Source of the DNA: Suillus spraguei
Lineage: Eukaryota > Basidiomycota > Agaricomycetes > Boletales > Suillaceae
Assembly (NCBI GenBank): GCA_016800925.1
Contig: JABCPU010000039.1
Coordinates: forward strand, 186,001 to 250,000
Direction: 5' to 3'
DNA length: 64,000 nt
Both the position numbers and the translations under genes were made by a program. Within the stretch, counting starts at the first letter, position 1; each line of letters starts with the position of its first letter. The notes under the pieces are model-generated. The model worked only from the letters and a program-made list of their open reading frames with translations, was not told the DNA's origin and ran no database searches. Shown here in pieces: positions 21,159-33,526 of this stretch.

Positions 21159-22479
21159 TCCCTTTCATTCATCATCTAAAACCCCAGATATTGTGATCCA
21201 AGAACCTGTCAAAGACCCTGAATGTTGGAAGTTTCATCCTGGGAGGGCGCATCCTGCTTTTCTTTACAATGTAGATCCCTTCAAGTTCGATTGAACAATA
21301 TCCTTCTTACATCACCGATCCCCTGCATCTCTCCCCCCCCCCCCCTCAATCCACCTACCCTCATTGACTATGAGACGTAGTGTTTATATCATTTTCACTT
21401 CTGCTACTAATTATATCCACTTTTGTGTTCTTTCACCCATTCACGCATAGTATGTATGACTTTGCACCAATCACATACATCATTTTTTGTACTCTATGGG
21501 ATCGCACACCACTCTTGAATACAATATGTCCATTTACTTCAACAGTGGGTGCTCGACGTGCATGATGACCACATTCAGAAGTTCATTGCGATCGGAGTTT
21601 GACTGCATCTCGTGATTGAAGCATTCATCTTGCGTACTACATTCATATTGCGTATTGCTTTCAGTAAAATGTGTCGGCATGAATCCCATGGCATGGCTAG
21701 TGTCTAGATGACACTAAAGTTCCGCCCAATTTCCGCCGAACCGTTGCGACGATAGTAGCTGAGGCAAGGAATTGTTACTTCTAGTTTATGGTAACCAACA
21801 ACTAGGCTCTAAAATGAGCTATCTAAGTCCAAGTCGGGGGATCTCATCGTGGCGAACAATTTGGGGGGCTATACCACATGTGGAGGCCTGTCAGTCACAG
21901 TAAATAGTATATGCCATAAACCGACTCGGAGTGCCCATTGTAGATCATCTGCCTGGAATGAAGAACTTTCTTCTGAGCGTAACTCAGTGAGCCAAGAGGA
22001 GTCGATCGTTCGTCAGCTAGCCTCAATTTAAACTAACCTCGCGATTATAGCGGTGTTCGATATTCAATACTACCTGTTCGAATACTTGGCCTCCGAGTCG
22101 GAACCAGATCACGCATCGGAAAATTCCGAAGATTAAGCAGCAGAACGCCTATGCTGAACAACTTATATGAGTTTCTTCATCACCGAGCCGTTTTCTCAAG
22201 TCTTAAACTCAAAACCCCGAGCCCGGGGTTCCAATTTAATTTCGCGGGCTTATACTACTGAGCGGCCGCCATATTGATTTCTACATTCCACAAACGGAGC
22301 AACAGACCAGGTAATACAACGACAACGGATATACAAAATATGGAGACGCAAGAATACTACTACATTATCATTTCGATTTTATTATACAAAATCCTCCAAG
22401 CGCAGCAGGATAGATATATTCGCTTATCGTCCTCTGACCTCCGCAGCGACGGGTATCAAGAAACGAGTCGCGGGCTCAG
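21159..22479 (+). other. No gene seen; contains a 13-C tract
   Basis: Starts with the 3' region of the preceding gene. A run of 13 C lies at 21,333-21,345. Remaining reading frames are short and unsupported. Confidence 0.6.
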
Positions 22480-22769
22480 TTAGGGTGGACCGACATTCTC
22501 CTCGGCCAACAACTCAAGAGTTTTCTGAGCGGCTGCCTCTTTTGCAGCCTTCTTGTTTGTCGCCGAGCCCTCACCGTATTTCATGTCATCAACTAGATAC
22601 ACACGATAAGTAAAAATTCGTCGAAGCATTTACGAAGAGCAAACTACGCACTAAAATAAGTGCCAGTCCACACAGTAAGGTTCTGCGGGCCGCTACTTGT
22701 TTCCTCGTACTTGAGGTGGGCGGCAGTGGATGCGCCATACCGAGCTTGGAAAACGTTGTTGAGACGCAT
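22480..22769 (-). CDS. Small stand-alone double-stranded RNA-binding domain protein
   Basis: Two exons, 22769-22652 and 22592-22480, add to 231 nt, 76 aa. The product is almost exactly one dsRBD: MRLNNVFQARYG (helix 1), HLKYEETSSGPQNLTVW (strands), then GEGSATNKKAAKEAAAQKTL with the Lys-Lys/Ala-Ala helix-2 signature that contacts the RNA backbone. The intron (59 nt) has a GTGCGT donor, and splicing restores the I-D-D-M frame. An upstream non-coding or coding exon is possible because an acceptor-like AG sits just before the ATG. dsRBD-only proteins often partner Dicer or other RNA enzymes; the partner here is unknown. Confidence 0.78.
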
Positions 22770-24061
22770 GGCGAAGTCTGTTCACCGTGAATGGTCAGCA
22801 AAATTTAGGCAGTGGAAGTATGAAAGGTGACACACGGGACGAACTCATGATGAATGACTCGAGATTTGGACTTGTAAGAGTGTCTCTTGTTCGGTGGAAC
22901 TGGGTTTTCGCTGGATAAAAACATGAGTCGTATAAATCCCCTCATGAACACGTAGGAATCAGTCAGCAGTTCCCGCCCGAAAAAGAGTCGCCGTTCAAAG
23001 GGGGATAGTTTATTAGACACTGCGCCACATTTGTCAAGCGAAAACGTACAAAACAGCTTTGGCGTGACGATCACTCACTATTTTTTGCTGGCGTAACTCG
23101 CAGAAGTTCGGACCATGGGCAGTGTAACGGAAATTGATATCGAGCTTGCTCACCTCATGAGCTATTATGTTGAATTAGATAACCAGCCTAGACCCTTGAA
23201 CCATAGCTTCGGAAGCTTTGGATGTGATACTACGTTCACACTCGGATGCGTCCACTCTCCGACAGAACACAAAGGATTATGATGGCAGAACGGGTATAGT
23301 GGTATAGATAGGGTTGCATACGAAGTCCACGAGTAACGCCAAAGCAGGCTGTGAACACATGGATGCTGTATGATTGCTGGTGGAGCAGAGGACAAGAGTG
23401 CGATTGCTGTGCAAACGCTCCGTTCTTGGCCCTTGGCCTGGCGGATAGTAATAATACAGAGGTATTACAGACGTTCTGACGTGGGATGACAGTTGTGTAT
23501 GTGGGGTATGGCAGCGGACCTGGGGAGGGATGACAAACAGAAACGTTGAGTGCTAGGATGCTTTTTGAAATTTGTGTCCATTGAGGATCATAGCCTATAG
23601 AATAATTATTTCAGACCAGCTGGTGATATCTGGATAAGCGCGCGTTTATTGTTCCGTATGCACATGGCAACTGATGATAAGCGCGCGTCTATGTGCTAGT
23701 TCGTGATCAGAGCCATGGCTTTGGTCCTCTGGTTTTCAAATAGGACGCCGTACAGCAGCGGCACAAGGAAAATACCACACATGGCATGCGGCGTGAAGAC
23801 TGTAATATTGAAGATGTATTAAAGATGTATTTTTAGCAGGTGGAAGCTCAAGTCGCGAACAGGTAAGATGACCAACAGAACGTGCCGGCAGTCTGTGTGC
23901 TAAATGGCAAACATCAGGGAAAAATAAATAGCTGATAGGCAAAGATAAGTCTACACGTATTGTCCCTGTCCGGAATGGTGAGCGGAGGACAGACACATGA
24001 AGAGTTTGTTAGGATCCAAACCTTTTTGTAAATAAATGTACACAAACATAATCATTGCCAT
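22770..24061 (+). other. No gene recognised
   Basis: Short frames on the minus strand (for example 22,805-23,074 and 23,736-23,996) lack family resemblance. The part next to 22,800 may carry the leader exon of the dsRBD gene. Confidence 0.5.
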
Positions 24062-24584
24062 CAGGGGCGGGCCCATGGCAAAACTTGGTAAGATAGACCT
24101 CGCTCATACACTGGTTTATCACGTGACCTGAGGCCAGAATGCATGATTTTGGCTCATAACTTTACTTCAAATTAGAATTAGCAAAATCTGTTCCAAGACT
24201 TTGTAGACACATACTACTATATCAAAATGGTCTACTCAGAATTTTTATTTTCGGCCAACTGAAGGAGGAGTAGGCTTTTTGGTAGCAAATTTACCTTTGT
24301 GACCCATTTGTGACATGCCTGTCAGGCTGGTGATACGCTCACTCATGACATTTTGACAATATAAAGCCTACTCGTCTCTCAGTTTTTTACATTACATCAT
24401 AAAAAATACATGCCCGGCTTGCTATAGACTATTCACACATAATTTTGGAACAGATTTTGTTCATGTTTTGTATTCAACGAGTTATATGTAATTTTGTTGA
24501 AAAGTCACGCTAAGTCACGTGATGAACCGGTGTATGAGTGAGTCTATCTTACAAATAGTGGTAGTACCAGAGGCGGCGACTTGG
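24062..24584. mobile_element. Foldback/MITE-like element with inverted arms
   Basis: Arms around GTAAGATAGAC and CGCTCATACACTGGTTTATC (24,088-24,136) recur in inverse orientation at about 24,505-24,552 with few changes, including a palindromic CACGTGA in each arm. A second, inner inverted pair, CAAAATCTGTTCCAA, lies near 24,183 and 24,441. The interior is A/T-rich with no coding frame. The left edge CAGGGGCGG resembles hAT-type ends, but the right edge does not mirror it, so class and exact limits are uncertain. Confidence 0.6.
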
Positions 24585-25735
24585 ACGTTCCTTCACAGAT
24601 TCGCTATCAACTTATTAGATCACAGTAATAATATCACTATGTTTTTTTACCATTTGTTCAAGTTGAACTATATCATTTACACCATTCTCAGACTGCACTT
24701 GGGACTCGTCTTAAAATGTCTAGCGAAAAACATCCAGGCGGGCGCCCGGATCAGCCAAAATCCTAATTGATAACTTCAAGGAACTCGAATGAGTTGATAA
24801 TAAGTCCCATCAAGAATTCTGGAAGTAATTTTTCCAATATCTGCGAAGATGCACCCATTGAAAACACTTGCAATCACCAAGCTTATTCTCGACTGTCGAA
24901 AACTTCGTAACAGCTATTTCTATCGTGTCCACCAGTGTGCACTTGCTGCTGGCCAGCCAGTCCATCGAAAACATGCACATATGCATACTCGGAACAATGG
25001 TGACATTGACACGGACCTGGCAATGGATCTCGACACAAATTTCACATGGACACCTCCTTTGCAAGCCAGAGTCAGGCTGACGACGAGCTGGAGGGGCCTG
25101 AAAGCTCAACAGGGGATGAGGTTGCAGCTGCCTTTGACGGGATTGAGCAACGCATTGCAGAACTCCCATCAGCTATTGATCCCCAGCTGGAAGGGTACGA
25201 GATCTTGGCGGGAAAGGTGTATGACCTTGCAGAGCCGGAATAGATTAACAAAGGAATTATCCCTGCGGCGGTGCGGTCGAAGACGATGTCCAGCAGGTGG
25301 GAATTGACTTGGAGAATCTATCTTGGGATGTGCGGTCGCCGTTAACTATGCAAAGTGTCTCGTTAACGTAATAATCAAGAGTACCATTATGAATTTTATC
25401 ATGAATCGTTGTTACGTTGATTGGCAGTGCTCCTGGGAGTTTTGCCGATAGGCCAAGTGCGTCATCACCAAGAGCACGTTTTGCTACACTGACGGCGGAC
25501 ACGCCCTCGTATTTTGACGCCAGAAAATTTTCCAGGCACAATGCTGAAATGGATAACGAGCGACCATTTTACAATAATATGGCAGTTCATACATTTTACT
25601 TCCCCGAGCCCGAGCAGGTAAACGCTGAACAAAATCAATACTGGTAAATTATAGTAGTAGCGCTGGGCGCGCATATCCTTGCGGCCCCGTCGTATCACGA
25701 AAGCTTCGCTCATGCAAGGGACGATCACAACACAT
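24585..25735 (+). other. No certain gene; a few protein-like short frames
   Basis: A 65-codon acidic frame at 25,046-25,243 and a 94-codon minus frame at 25,257-25,541 look mildly protein-like but match nothing I know and have no clear splice context. Confidence 0.4.
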
Positions 25736-27729
25736 CTACTTGCGTTTCTTGACAGAGCCTGCATCCTTCTTCTCGCCTCCCGCAGGTGCAACCGGTGTGG
25801 TGTCAGTCTTTTGTTCGTCGTCGGGGGTAGAAGTGTCCGTCTTCTTTGCCTGTGACAACAAATTTCAGTAAAGGAAACCCGGGAAGATGTAGTGCAAACC
25901 TTGGCGACAGGTTTCTTTTGTTGCGAGCCAACGAATCCAAATAGAACAGCAAGCATGCCAAAAAGGGTGAGGACGACGCCAGCCAGACCAACACCTGTCT
26001 CCGGGTAGGTTTGGATGGCTGATAAGGGATCTTCCCGAGCAGCGTCAATGAACTGAGCAATTCTACCACGGATATGGGAGATAGGATCCTCCAAGAAGGG
26101 AGGGATGTAGTAGTCACTTTCATCATCGTCCTGCTGAGCAGAGACGATCGCTTCAAGGGACTTCTTGACGTCATAGGTCTCCTCAGCCAGATAATTCGCG
26201 TCGTCAATGGAGTGACCGACGTAAATATTGTTGAATAGAATGTCCTCAGTCATGGTCCAAAGTTCGATACCAACACCACCCTGAATACATTAGATAAGAA
26301 GGCTGACGCGAGATACGGACAAAACAGAAACACGAACAATCTTGTTTAGGCTCTTGACTGGCTCCAGATCCTCAAAGAAGTTAGGGTTCGGGATCTTGCG
26401 CGGAGCCCACTCGCCAATGTAGGCAGGGTTTTCAATCATAGGAGCATACCACTTGCCCTTGTACGCGGGGTTGGCCTTGTAGGGGCGTTTCCATTCACCA
26501 CATCCAGGAGCCTCATTACAAGCCGGGTTAGGGACGGTGGGGGCGATCCAGTCACCATCTTCCTCGTCGTCCCACTCTTCGGGCTTCTCCGCATCTGGGT
26601 CAGGAATACTCGTGGGCGCATCGTCCAACCAGCCCTCAGGTTTCACAGCATCTTCATCAGGAATCTCGTACGGCTCAGTCTCATCCCAGTCATCAGGCTA
26701 GGCAGTAACATAAACACCTTAGTTCAACCTTTCAGGGGGTGAACATACCTTGACAGCCTCGGGATCAGTAATTCTCCTCTCATCAACCCAGTCTTCAGGC
26801 TTCTTATCTTCGGGGTCATCGATCTCCTTTGACGGGTTGACAGGAGGAGTAAAGTCCTCAAGAAGGTTGCCCTCGCGCTGACTTTGCTTGTTGAAAAGTA
26901 CTTCATACGTGTTGTCAGGGCTGAATACACACGTGAGTTTCGGTCAAAAAAAAGATTGTAAATGAAATTTACTTGATAATGAGGGTATAAAGGTTAGTGT
27001 TCTTGCCAAAGGTGGGCTTTGGAGGGACGGTAAGGTGCTTCTCCTCGAATTCGCCGGAAACTGGGTTCTTGTGGCGGAAGATGAAGTGCAACTACATTAC
27101 AAAAAACATTATCAGAGAAATGTAACGATCAAACAATGAATATTTCACCTTAGTGCCAGGGCAAGTGTTGTCAGGTCCGAACATCACAACCCAAGGGGTG
27201 GTATCTGAGAATTCCTTTCCACTGCTCTGGAAGCCATCCTCAAGAAGTTTAATGTAACCACCACCACAGTTACCACCCTTCTGGTACTTGACCTCGTACT
27301 GAACGACGAGGGGCTTGTCCTTGAAGTCAACAGCGGCGGCGAAAGGTGCAGAGATAGCATGGTGAGCGGCCTTGGATTTGGCGACGAGGCCCTTCTCGCC
27401 CTCAATGAGGGGCGTTTCGGGTTCCTCGACCTCCCATTTACCGACATAGGAGAATGTCTCACCACCGACCGGTGTCTTCTTGGTTGCCTCCGAAGGTGTC
27501 CAGCGTTCAGAATAATCTTCAGTGAATTGCTCGATGAAAGGAGCTTTGATCTCTGTTGGCTATAGATGAAGGGTCAGCTATGAGTTCAGACTAGCGGGTT
27601 GCATGCATGGCGCCATGGACACGTATGCAATAGAAATGAACGAACCTTGAATACAGGTTTTGAGCCCTCTGACGCTGACGCGCTTGCAGCAGCTGCAACG
27701 AGGATAACGGAAAGCGCTACACTTCGCAT
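25736..27729 (-). CDS. CNX1: Calnexin, ER membrane lectin chaperone
   Basis: Seven exons: 27729-27646, 27559-27149, 27091-26973, 26920-26749, 26697-26338, 26280-25900, 25849-25736. They add to 1,641 nt, 546 aa. A signal peptide ([19 protein letters not shown]) leads a lectin domain with [19 protein letters not shown] and the glucose-binding environment. The proline-rich P-domain follows with [22 protein letters not shown] and KPEEWDDE, then four GEWKRP-type repeats. One membrane helix (about 465-490) precedes a Lys-rich cytosolic tail ending KKRK. The protein binds monoglucosylated glycoproteins and holds them for folding. All introns are short GT-AG. No defect seen. Confidence 0.96.
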
Positions 27730-27972
27730 TTTGAGAATACGAAGGACCAGAGACGGTAGAAAATCGAGAACAAGCGATGACAGTATAAAGTGTGACCAAG
27801 TACACACCACTAGCGCGCTCTTATGCTTCCCGGCTAACTCCTGCCACGTATGCTCTCCCACGCCCAATGACATTCCTCGACCTTCCAATTACTCCGAGTC
27901 GCGTGTTCATTTTCACTTAGTACACAAGATTGTCTCATCATATACTAGCTACGTCACACATATACGTGTACA

Positions 27973-30900
27973 CTACCCAAGTAGATCAGCATGCCCAGAC
28001 GCAGACAAAGCCAACTATTTTTCATCCATCAGTAAATGTAGGTTTCAGTGTCATAAGAACACTTACCACAAACTCATCGTCCAAGTACTTGGACACGGCA
28101 ATCTGATCACCCAGACCCTTGCGCCGCCGCGTCTTTAATACAAGATCCCGAGCCAATGCTTGTCCTGATGCAGGCTCTAATGGCCGAAGTTTGATGCTCG
28201 TGTCAGTGGGATCACCTACACGTAATTAACACAGTAGCTTTGATAGGGGTTGTGCATGCACTTACCAGGAACTATCGACCAGTGATCGAATACCTGCAAG
28301 CAGAAGGCCTGACCTTGCGTGGCAGTTCGAAGGTCGGCCTCGAACCCATTTGCGTCTATCACAGGAATCAAAGCTTTGACCGTATATAATGGCGAGCCGG
28401 CCTTGGGAATGTCTTGCGTGACATGCCCCCGGCGTCGGGCCAGAACAGTGTATACAGCTGATATACAGTCAGCTGGCGCTTGCACTTCTACATAGTAAAT
28501 CGGCTCCATGAGGCGTGGCGTAGCCTACTAACCCATTAATAACCACAACAGTGGAAATGATAGGAACCTCACCATTAAAAACGATGAGTAGCATACACGG
28601 CGCGCAGTAGGGACAATCTGTCCACCACCACGGAAGATTGGTTCTTGAGCTAGACTTGCATCCAGTATCCGGAACTTTACATTGCGCATTGCTGTCGCAA
28701 CAAGTATTGTGAGAGTAGATAAAGTCCATGCCACAACTAATACGTACGTTCATCGCACAAAGGACCCTCGCGAGCTCCCCACTGGAAGCCTTGCTTGATA
28801 TGCTCCTTCACAGTTCCAAGCAATTTTTTGTCAACCTACATTCCAACAATGAGCAAAATGAAGTAGTGGGAAGCTGAGCAAACCTGACCTGAGAGGGCAA
28901 GGTATCGTCGAGCAAAATGTTTGGCCCGCTATCGTCGGGACCGAACGCCCATATTGATCTTGACGCCAACAAGTCCCATTGGTATTTATCCTGGAAGAAT
29001 GTACCACGTTCCTTCGGGGTCATCCGCATGTTGATCCTCCCCCGTTCGATATCTTCAGCAATACCTCTTTCCAAAGGCTCCGCAATCATGGTAAGTTTGT
29101 TCCTGTCGTCCATTAGAGAGAAAACAAGTCACGAGTGCTGATACCTACTTCTTGTTTGGCGTATCCGCATAGCACTTCAGTGCACTTGTCTCCAATACAG
29201 TTTCGCAGAACTTGGTAACCGGATCCGATACTTTGATCTCAATCTCAGCAAATAGCCTCCGAAGGTCATGCATGACACAATCCAGATACAATTCGCCTGT
29301 ACCAATGAGCACATGCTCACCGCTTTCCTCCACCTTCGTGGCAGCGAGAGGGTAGCTCTTGTTGATGCTTCGTAGGCCAGACAACATCTTGGGTAGCTCA
29401 GACGGCGCTATTGGTTCAATAGCAATTTTAAGCACTGACTCTGTCATGTGCTTAATAGGCCGGAAAATGTAGAGATCATCATCAATGGATGGGTCAGCGA
29501 GAGTGGCAGTCTTGGAAATGGACGCGTCGACTCCTGCAATAAGGACAAGGTTGCCTGCGGGAACCTCATCTGCCGGGATAAAGTATCTAAAAGGAAAAGG
29601 CTTACTTAATTGGAGCGATAGAATGCAACGAGCTTACCGAGCTTCGCCTATCCATATGTCTTCCACGGTGGCCCTCGCCATATCTTCCTCGTCTTCTGGG
29701 GAGTATCCCTCACCAAGTACTTTGATCGGTGTGCCCTTCCTAAGGGTGCCACTCATAACACGACCGAAGGCTCTAAATGACTGGGCATCTGTTGTATGAT
29801 ATAACTTCGTGACCTGAACCATTACGGGAGCTTCGGTATCGCAAGCTTTCATTGCTACAGCAATCTCAGAAGTTTGTGATCCCGTGTAGGTCCGCTCGAC
29901 CTATACCAGACTCAATTCGACTGATCAGATGTACTGGAAAACCCATACCTTGCTGGCTGCTCCTTGTAAAGGTGACGGAATATGCTCCGCAATCATGTCC
30001 ACTAGTCCGGTGGCAGGCCCAAAGAACTGATCCAAAATAGCCTTCAGCAGAGGCCTTACATCCATCTTGTACATGACTGGCTTTAGAGATATGTTCAGTG
30101 ATGCAAGGGTACTTTTCAGGTCTTCCGTGTCTTCGCTCAGCACATGACTGTAGAGCTTATACAAGGGGTCAAGGATGAAGTGCACAAATGTGCGGGATTG
30201 TTCGGGATCCGTAGCTTTCCTGGTGAACTTCCGAGTCTCTGCGTTAAAGTATATATCGCCCCAAAGGCGGTCGGCGAATGCTGTGACGTCAAGGGAACCA
30301 AACGCATCCGCATACATCTGAGCGAAGGAACGGAGAGTGAAACACCAACTCGTGTCGGTACTGGCGAACACAACATTTCCATTTTCAGGACTAAGTCGTA
30401 GTTCCGGGTCTGGATCAATCCCGCTGTGTAGATTTCTGAGTCAACGAGAATTAACAAACGTAAGGTAGGGATAAACCTGATAAAAGTGTTAATTTCTTCA
30501 ATTGTATGCTTGATTTTGTAGTAGGCGTCTGCAGGCTTGATACGTAATTCGAGGATAAGTCTGTCGATTTTGTTCACAACAAGGGTGATTTTGATGCCCT
30601 CTTGCACGGCATGTCGAATGATTGCTTCGGTATTGACCATCATCTGTTTAAGTGATTCAATTCGTTAATTCGTTAATTAGTTGTTACGCGTAAGGCGAAT
30701 AGAACTGACCCCTTCGACAACATCTACAACCAGCAGTATTCCATCAACAAGACGTATTGCAGAAGCAACTTCGTCGACAAAATTCACATGTCCCGGAGTA
30801 TCAATCAGGTGCACCAGATGTGACTTGCCGCTTGTTGTAGACAGGATGAGAGACATCGGTGAAGATTTGATAGAAATTTCTCGCTCTCGCGACAAAACAT

Positions 30901-31590
30901 GAGTATCCGTATATCTTGTCTAGGTGAACGAAACATGAGCCGTTGCAGTCCAGAGAACTCAACTCACAAACCGGTTTATCCGCATCCCATGCGAGTTTAT
31001 GCGTCTCGAAAACCAGCATATCCATAAGCGCGGTCTTTCCGTGATGCAAGTGGCCCACCACAGCGACATTGCGAATCATTTCCGGGAAGGACATCATATT
31101 CAGCAAAAAACTGCATCTCTGTTGAGTGTAAGCCGCGTAAGTTCTCAAGAAGTGCGCACCCCTTGTCAAAGCGCGTCTGTGGCATGTCCTTCTCCTCCAC
31201 CGTCCATTTCCGCACTTTGATAGGAGCAACGATGGGCTCAGAAAGCGGCTGAGCATCTTCTTCCTGAACGAGAGTCTCTACATCTGGACCGTAAACATCC
31301 TCTGCTGATGGATAGTATTGCTTGTCCTCATGCAGAATAACAGCATTATGGACAGGCTCTGGAAGGTTCCATGAGATACATACAGAAAATATGTTTCATC
31401 ACAGACCATCAATCTCCATCAGTGCACCCTCCGCAGGTGGCATAGGCTCGTCATCATATCCCTCCAATGTTGCGGGTTGCTGTTGGGGAACCTGACGAAA
31501 GTCCTGCTGCAGAACTTCTTCCTCTTCATCCGAGCCCAAGTCCGCACCAATATAGTTGCCAAACTCGTCATAATCCTCGAAGGAAGCCAT
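27973..31590 (-). CDS. SNU114: U5 snRNP GTPase Snu114/EFTUD2
   Basis: Fourteen exons: 31590-31407, 31358-31160, 31110-30972, 30919-30710, 30643-30477, 30423-29949, 29900-29639, 29587-29149, 29102-28889, 28835-28748, 28691-28573, 28524-28266, 28215-28067, 28014-27973. They add to 2,946 nt, 981 aa, close to human EFTUD2 (972). The acidic N-terminus starts [15 protein letters not shown]. GTPase motifs: GHLHHGKT (P-loop), DTPGH (switch II) and NKID. EF-2-like domains II-V follow, ending in HADLLG. In the U5 snRNP it controls Brr2-driven unwinding and spliceosome disassembly. The gene follows its neighbour calnexin head-to-tail (calnexin ATG 244 bp away) and is divergent from prefoldin 1. No defect found. 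Confidence 0.96.
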
Positions 31591-31755
31591 AGTAGAGGAG
31601 TGATTTTAATGCCTATCACGGTGTCGACGTTCAATGGACGCGTTCAAGTGAGAATAAATTTGGAACTCCGGTCCAGCTCTAAACTTCCTTACTCGACATG
31701 GGGCTCAACGATCATGAAGCACAGCTGAGCTCCCACTAATACTGTCACTACCACG
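31591..31755. promoter_or_regulatory. Shared divergent promoter, SNU114 and prefoldin 1
   Basis: Only 165 bases separate the two start codons, which point away from each other, so both promoters and both 5' UTRs must lie here. No TATA box is evident. Confidence 0.7.
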
Positions 31756-32347
31756 ATGTCTACCCTACCGGATGACACGCTACGAAAGGTGTGTATATAA
31801 TCAGCATCCATGTGTACTATCAGATTACTTGACTAGCCATTCAATAGATCTTGGTCCAGATTCAACAGACCGCTGTCCAGTCACAGCGTGCTCTTAATAT
31901 TTCTAGACAGCAATCTGCCTCAAAAGATCGAGAACGGAGAATTCTCCAGCTTACCATTGACGAGATCCAAAGTATTGAAGGAGATGTCAACTTATACAAG
32001 GGCGTTGGCAAAATGTGCGTTTAGATGGGTTCTACAACGGGACGAATGTTCAACTCGTCGGTATCAAAGGTTTATGATGGTCCCCCGCAAAACGATGGAC
32101 CAAGAATTTAAAACACAGGAGAAAGAGTTGACAGATGACATCAATAGCTTGAATAAGAAGGTAAAGTGCTCAGTTTTCATACGGGGGCGAACTCAACCTA
32201 AGATGTGCCAGGCAAAATATCTCGAAAAGCAATTTAACGACGCACAATCTCAGCTGCGCGACATCGTACGTCTTATTATTTGCTCAACCATCACATGGGA
32301 TCCACTTATTATTTTGTATTCAGTTCCACCATAGCCCGAAACAATGA
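31756..32347 (+). CDS. PFD1: Prefoldin subunit 1
   Basis: Five exons: 31756-31788, 31848-32014, 32070-32160, 32212-32265, 32324-32347. They add to 369 nt, 122 aa, the same length as human PFDN1. It is a beta-type prefoldin: two coiled-coil helices flank a central hairpin around YKGVGKMFMMVPRK. As part of the hexameric prefoldin chaperone it delivers nascent actin and tubulin to the TRiC/CCT chaperonin. Splicing is standard. Transcribed divergently from SNU114. Confidence 0.93.
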
Positions 32348-32797
32348 GATCTAATGTAACAGTTATCCAGCACCCATCACTGTAATATCAACGGTATACA
32401 ACTTAACAACGATATAAGTCCCGCAGGTAGCTGAGTGCTCGATAGTCGTGTTTTGTGTATTGGCACTACCGGAAGTCATAGTCCAAGTTCCTTCCCGCCT
32501 TTGTCTCCCTTAGGCGGACCATAGATGAGGAAAGTTAGTTTTATCTCTTAATGACCATTTATTCTCATGAGGTTTTCTATATACTCGATAGTCCCTTGTT
32601 ATTCCCATCTGGTAGTGCCGTGCCGTCAAGCTTGGGCGCGAGGCAACACCTCCAATCTTCATGCTGTCGCAGGGGCTTGTGGTCATATGAGTGATCATAC
32701 AAGGACCCATGAGCATGTTTTTCGCATTGAATCAGCTCGTTGTCTTGGCCCTCTCCACTAGTTTGATCATGACATGGCCCTTGGGGATTAACTAACC

Positions 32798-33000
32798 ACC
32801 AAGCGTTGCATACTCTTTTGCTGATGAAATGGGGATGAAGAATGATACCTATATGGGCCGGAGCAGACGATGCGGGTGACCTTTGCAGTATCCCATGCAG
32901 CTGATGTCTTACTTGAAGAAGGAAACTCATGACTAGCATGAAGACCCAGGACGCCATGCTTAGAGGCTTGAATTCCTCATCATCGCTTGTTTCGTGATGA
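32798..33000 (-). pseudogene. Inverted 5' fragment of an MFS transporter
   Basis: On the minus strand, DDEEFKPLSMASWVFMLVMSFLLQ, then an intron donor GTAAGA, then after an ATAG acceptor VSFFIPISSAKEYATLGG. This parallels exons 1 and 2 of the transporter that starts at 33,527 on the plus strand, intron position included. The copy stops after this part, so it is a head-to-head remnant of a paralogue. Confidence 0.7.
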
Positions 33001-33069
33001 AACAAGAACGGCGGAAATGCTATTTTCTGTGATATTGTCATCGGCATCTGCAATCACCGTTCGTCTCTT

Positions 33070-33141
33070 CAGTAAGCAGCTCCCACCCCGGTGGAAATGG
33101 ACGCGCTTTGATCGTAATTCAATTTGAATGCAGTAATTGAA
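33070..33141 (+). pseudogene. 3' fragment of an MFS transporter
   Basis: AAGCAGCTCCCACCCC and the following 45 bases match 34,820-34,880 near the end of the neighbouring transporter. It lies right next to the inverted 5' fragment but in the opposite orientation, indicating a scrambled, mostly deleted copy. Confidence 0.65.
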
Positions 33142-33526
33142 GTTAAGAGTAAAAGCAATTTGTTTATAACCAGGCCACCAGTGACGGAAAGGTCAGCTAC
33201 ATGGCTAGTAGGCTTATTTGATAGAAACACGATATAATTCCACTAGTCTAATTATCCAGCCAGAATCTTTTGCGGGTAACGGGTGGGCTTGCTTATGCCC
33301 GGGAGTAGAAGAACATCCGTCTTCAGCAGCCGGCCTTGTCTAGTACCTGGGAACGCACCTAACCTTCACGTCATCTTTTATGACTCGCAATCATATGATC
33401 AATGATTCAGCTCAAAATGATTACGTTAGTTTGTGCTCAACTGGCGCGTTCGTGCAAATGACCTTCACGGTGATGGACCTCAAACGACTACTGAACCGAA
33501 TCAAACCGTTCTCGTCTCGCCGTGAG

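Noticed and set aside
21333..21345. Run of 13 C as a functional or G-quadruplex element
   Set aside because: A single homopolymer without further runs; not enough to call.
24849..25307. 152-codon plus-strand frame
   Set aside because: Overlaps two other frames of equal quality, no recognised motif; left as unassigned.
27599..28138. 179-codon plus-strand frame
   Set aside because: Runs antisense through the first exon of calnexin and the last exons of SNU114.
32577..33053. 158-codon minus-strand frame as an intact gene
   Set aside because: Only its first half resembles MFS exons, it reads through an intron, and the rest is non-coding; treated as a fragment.
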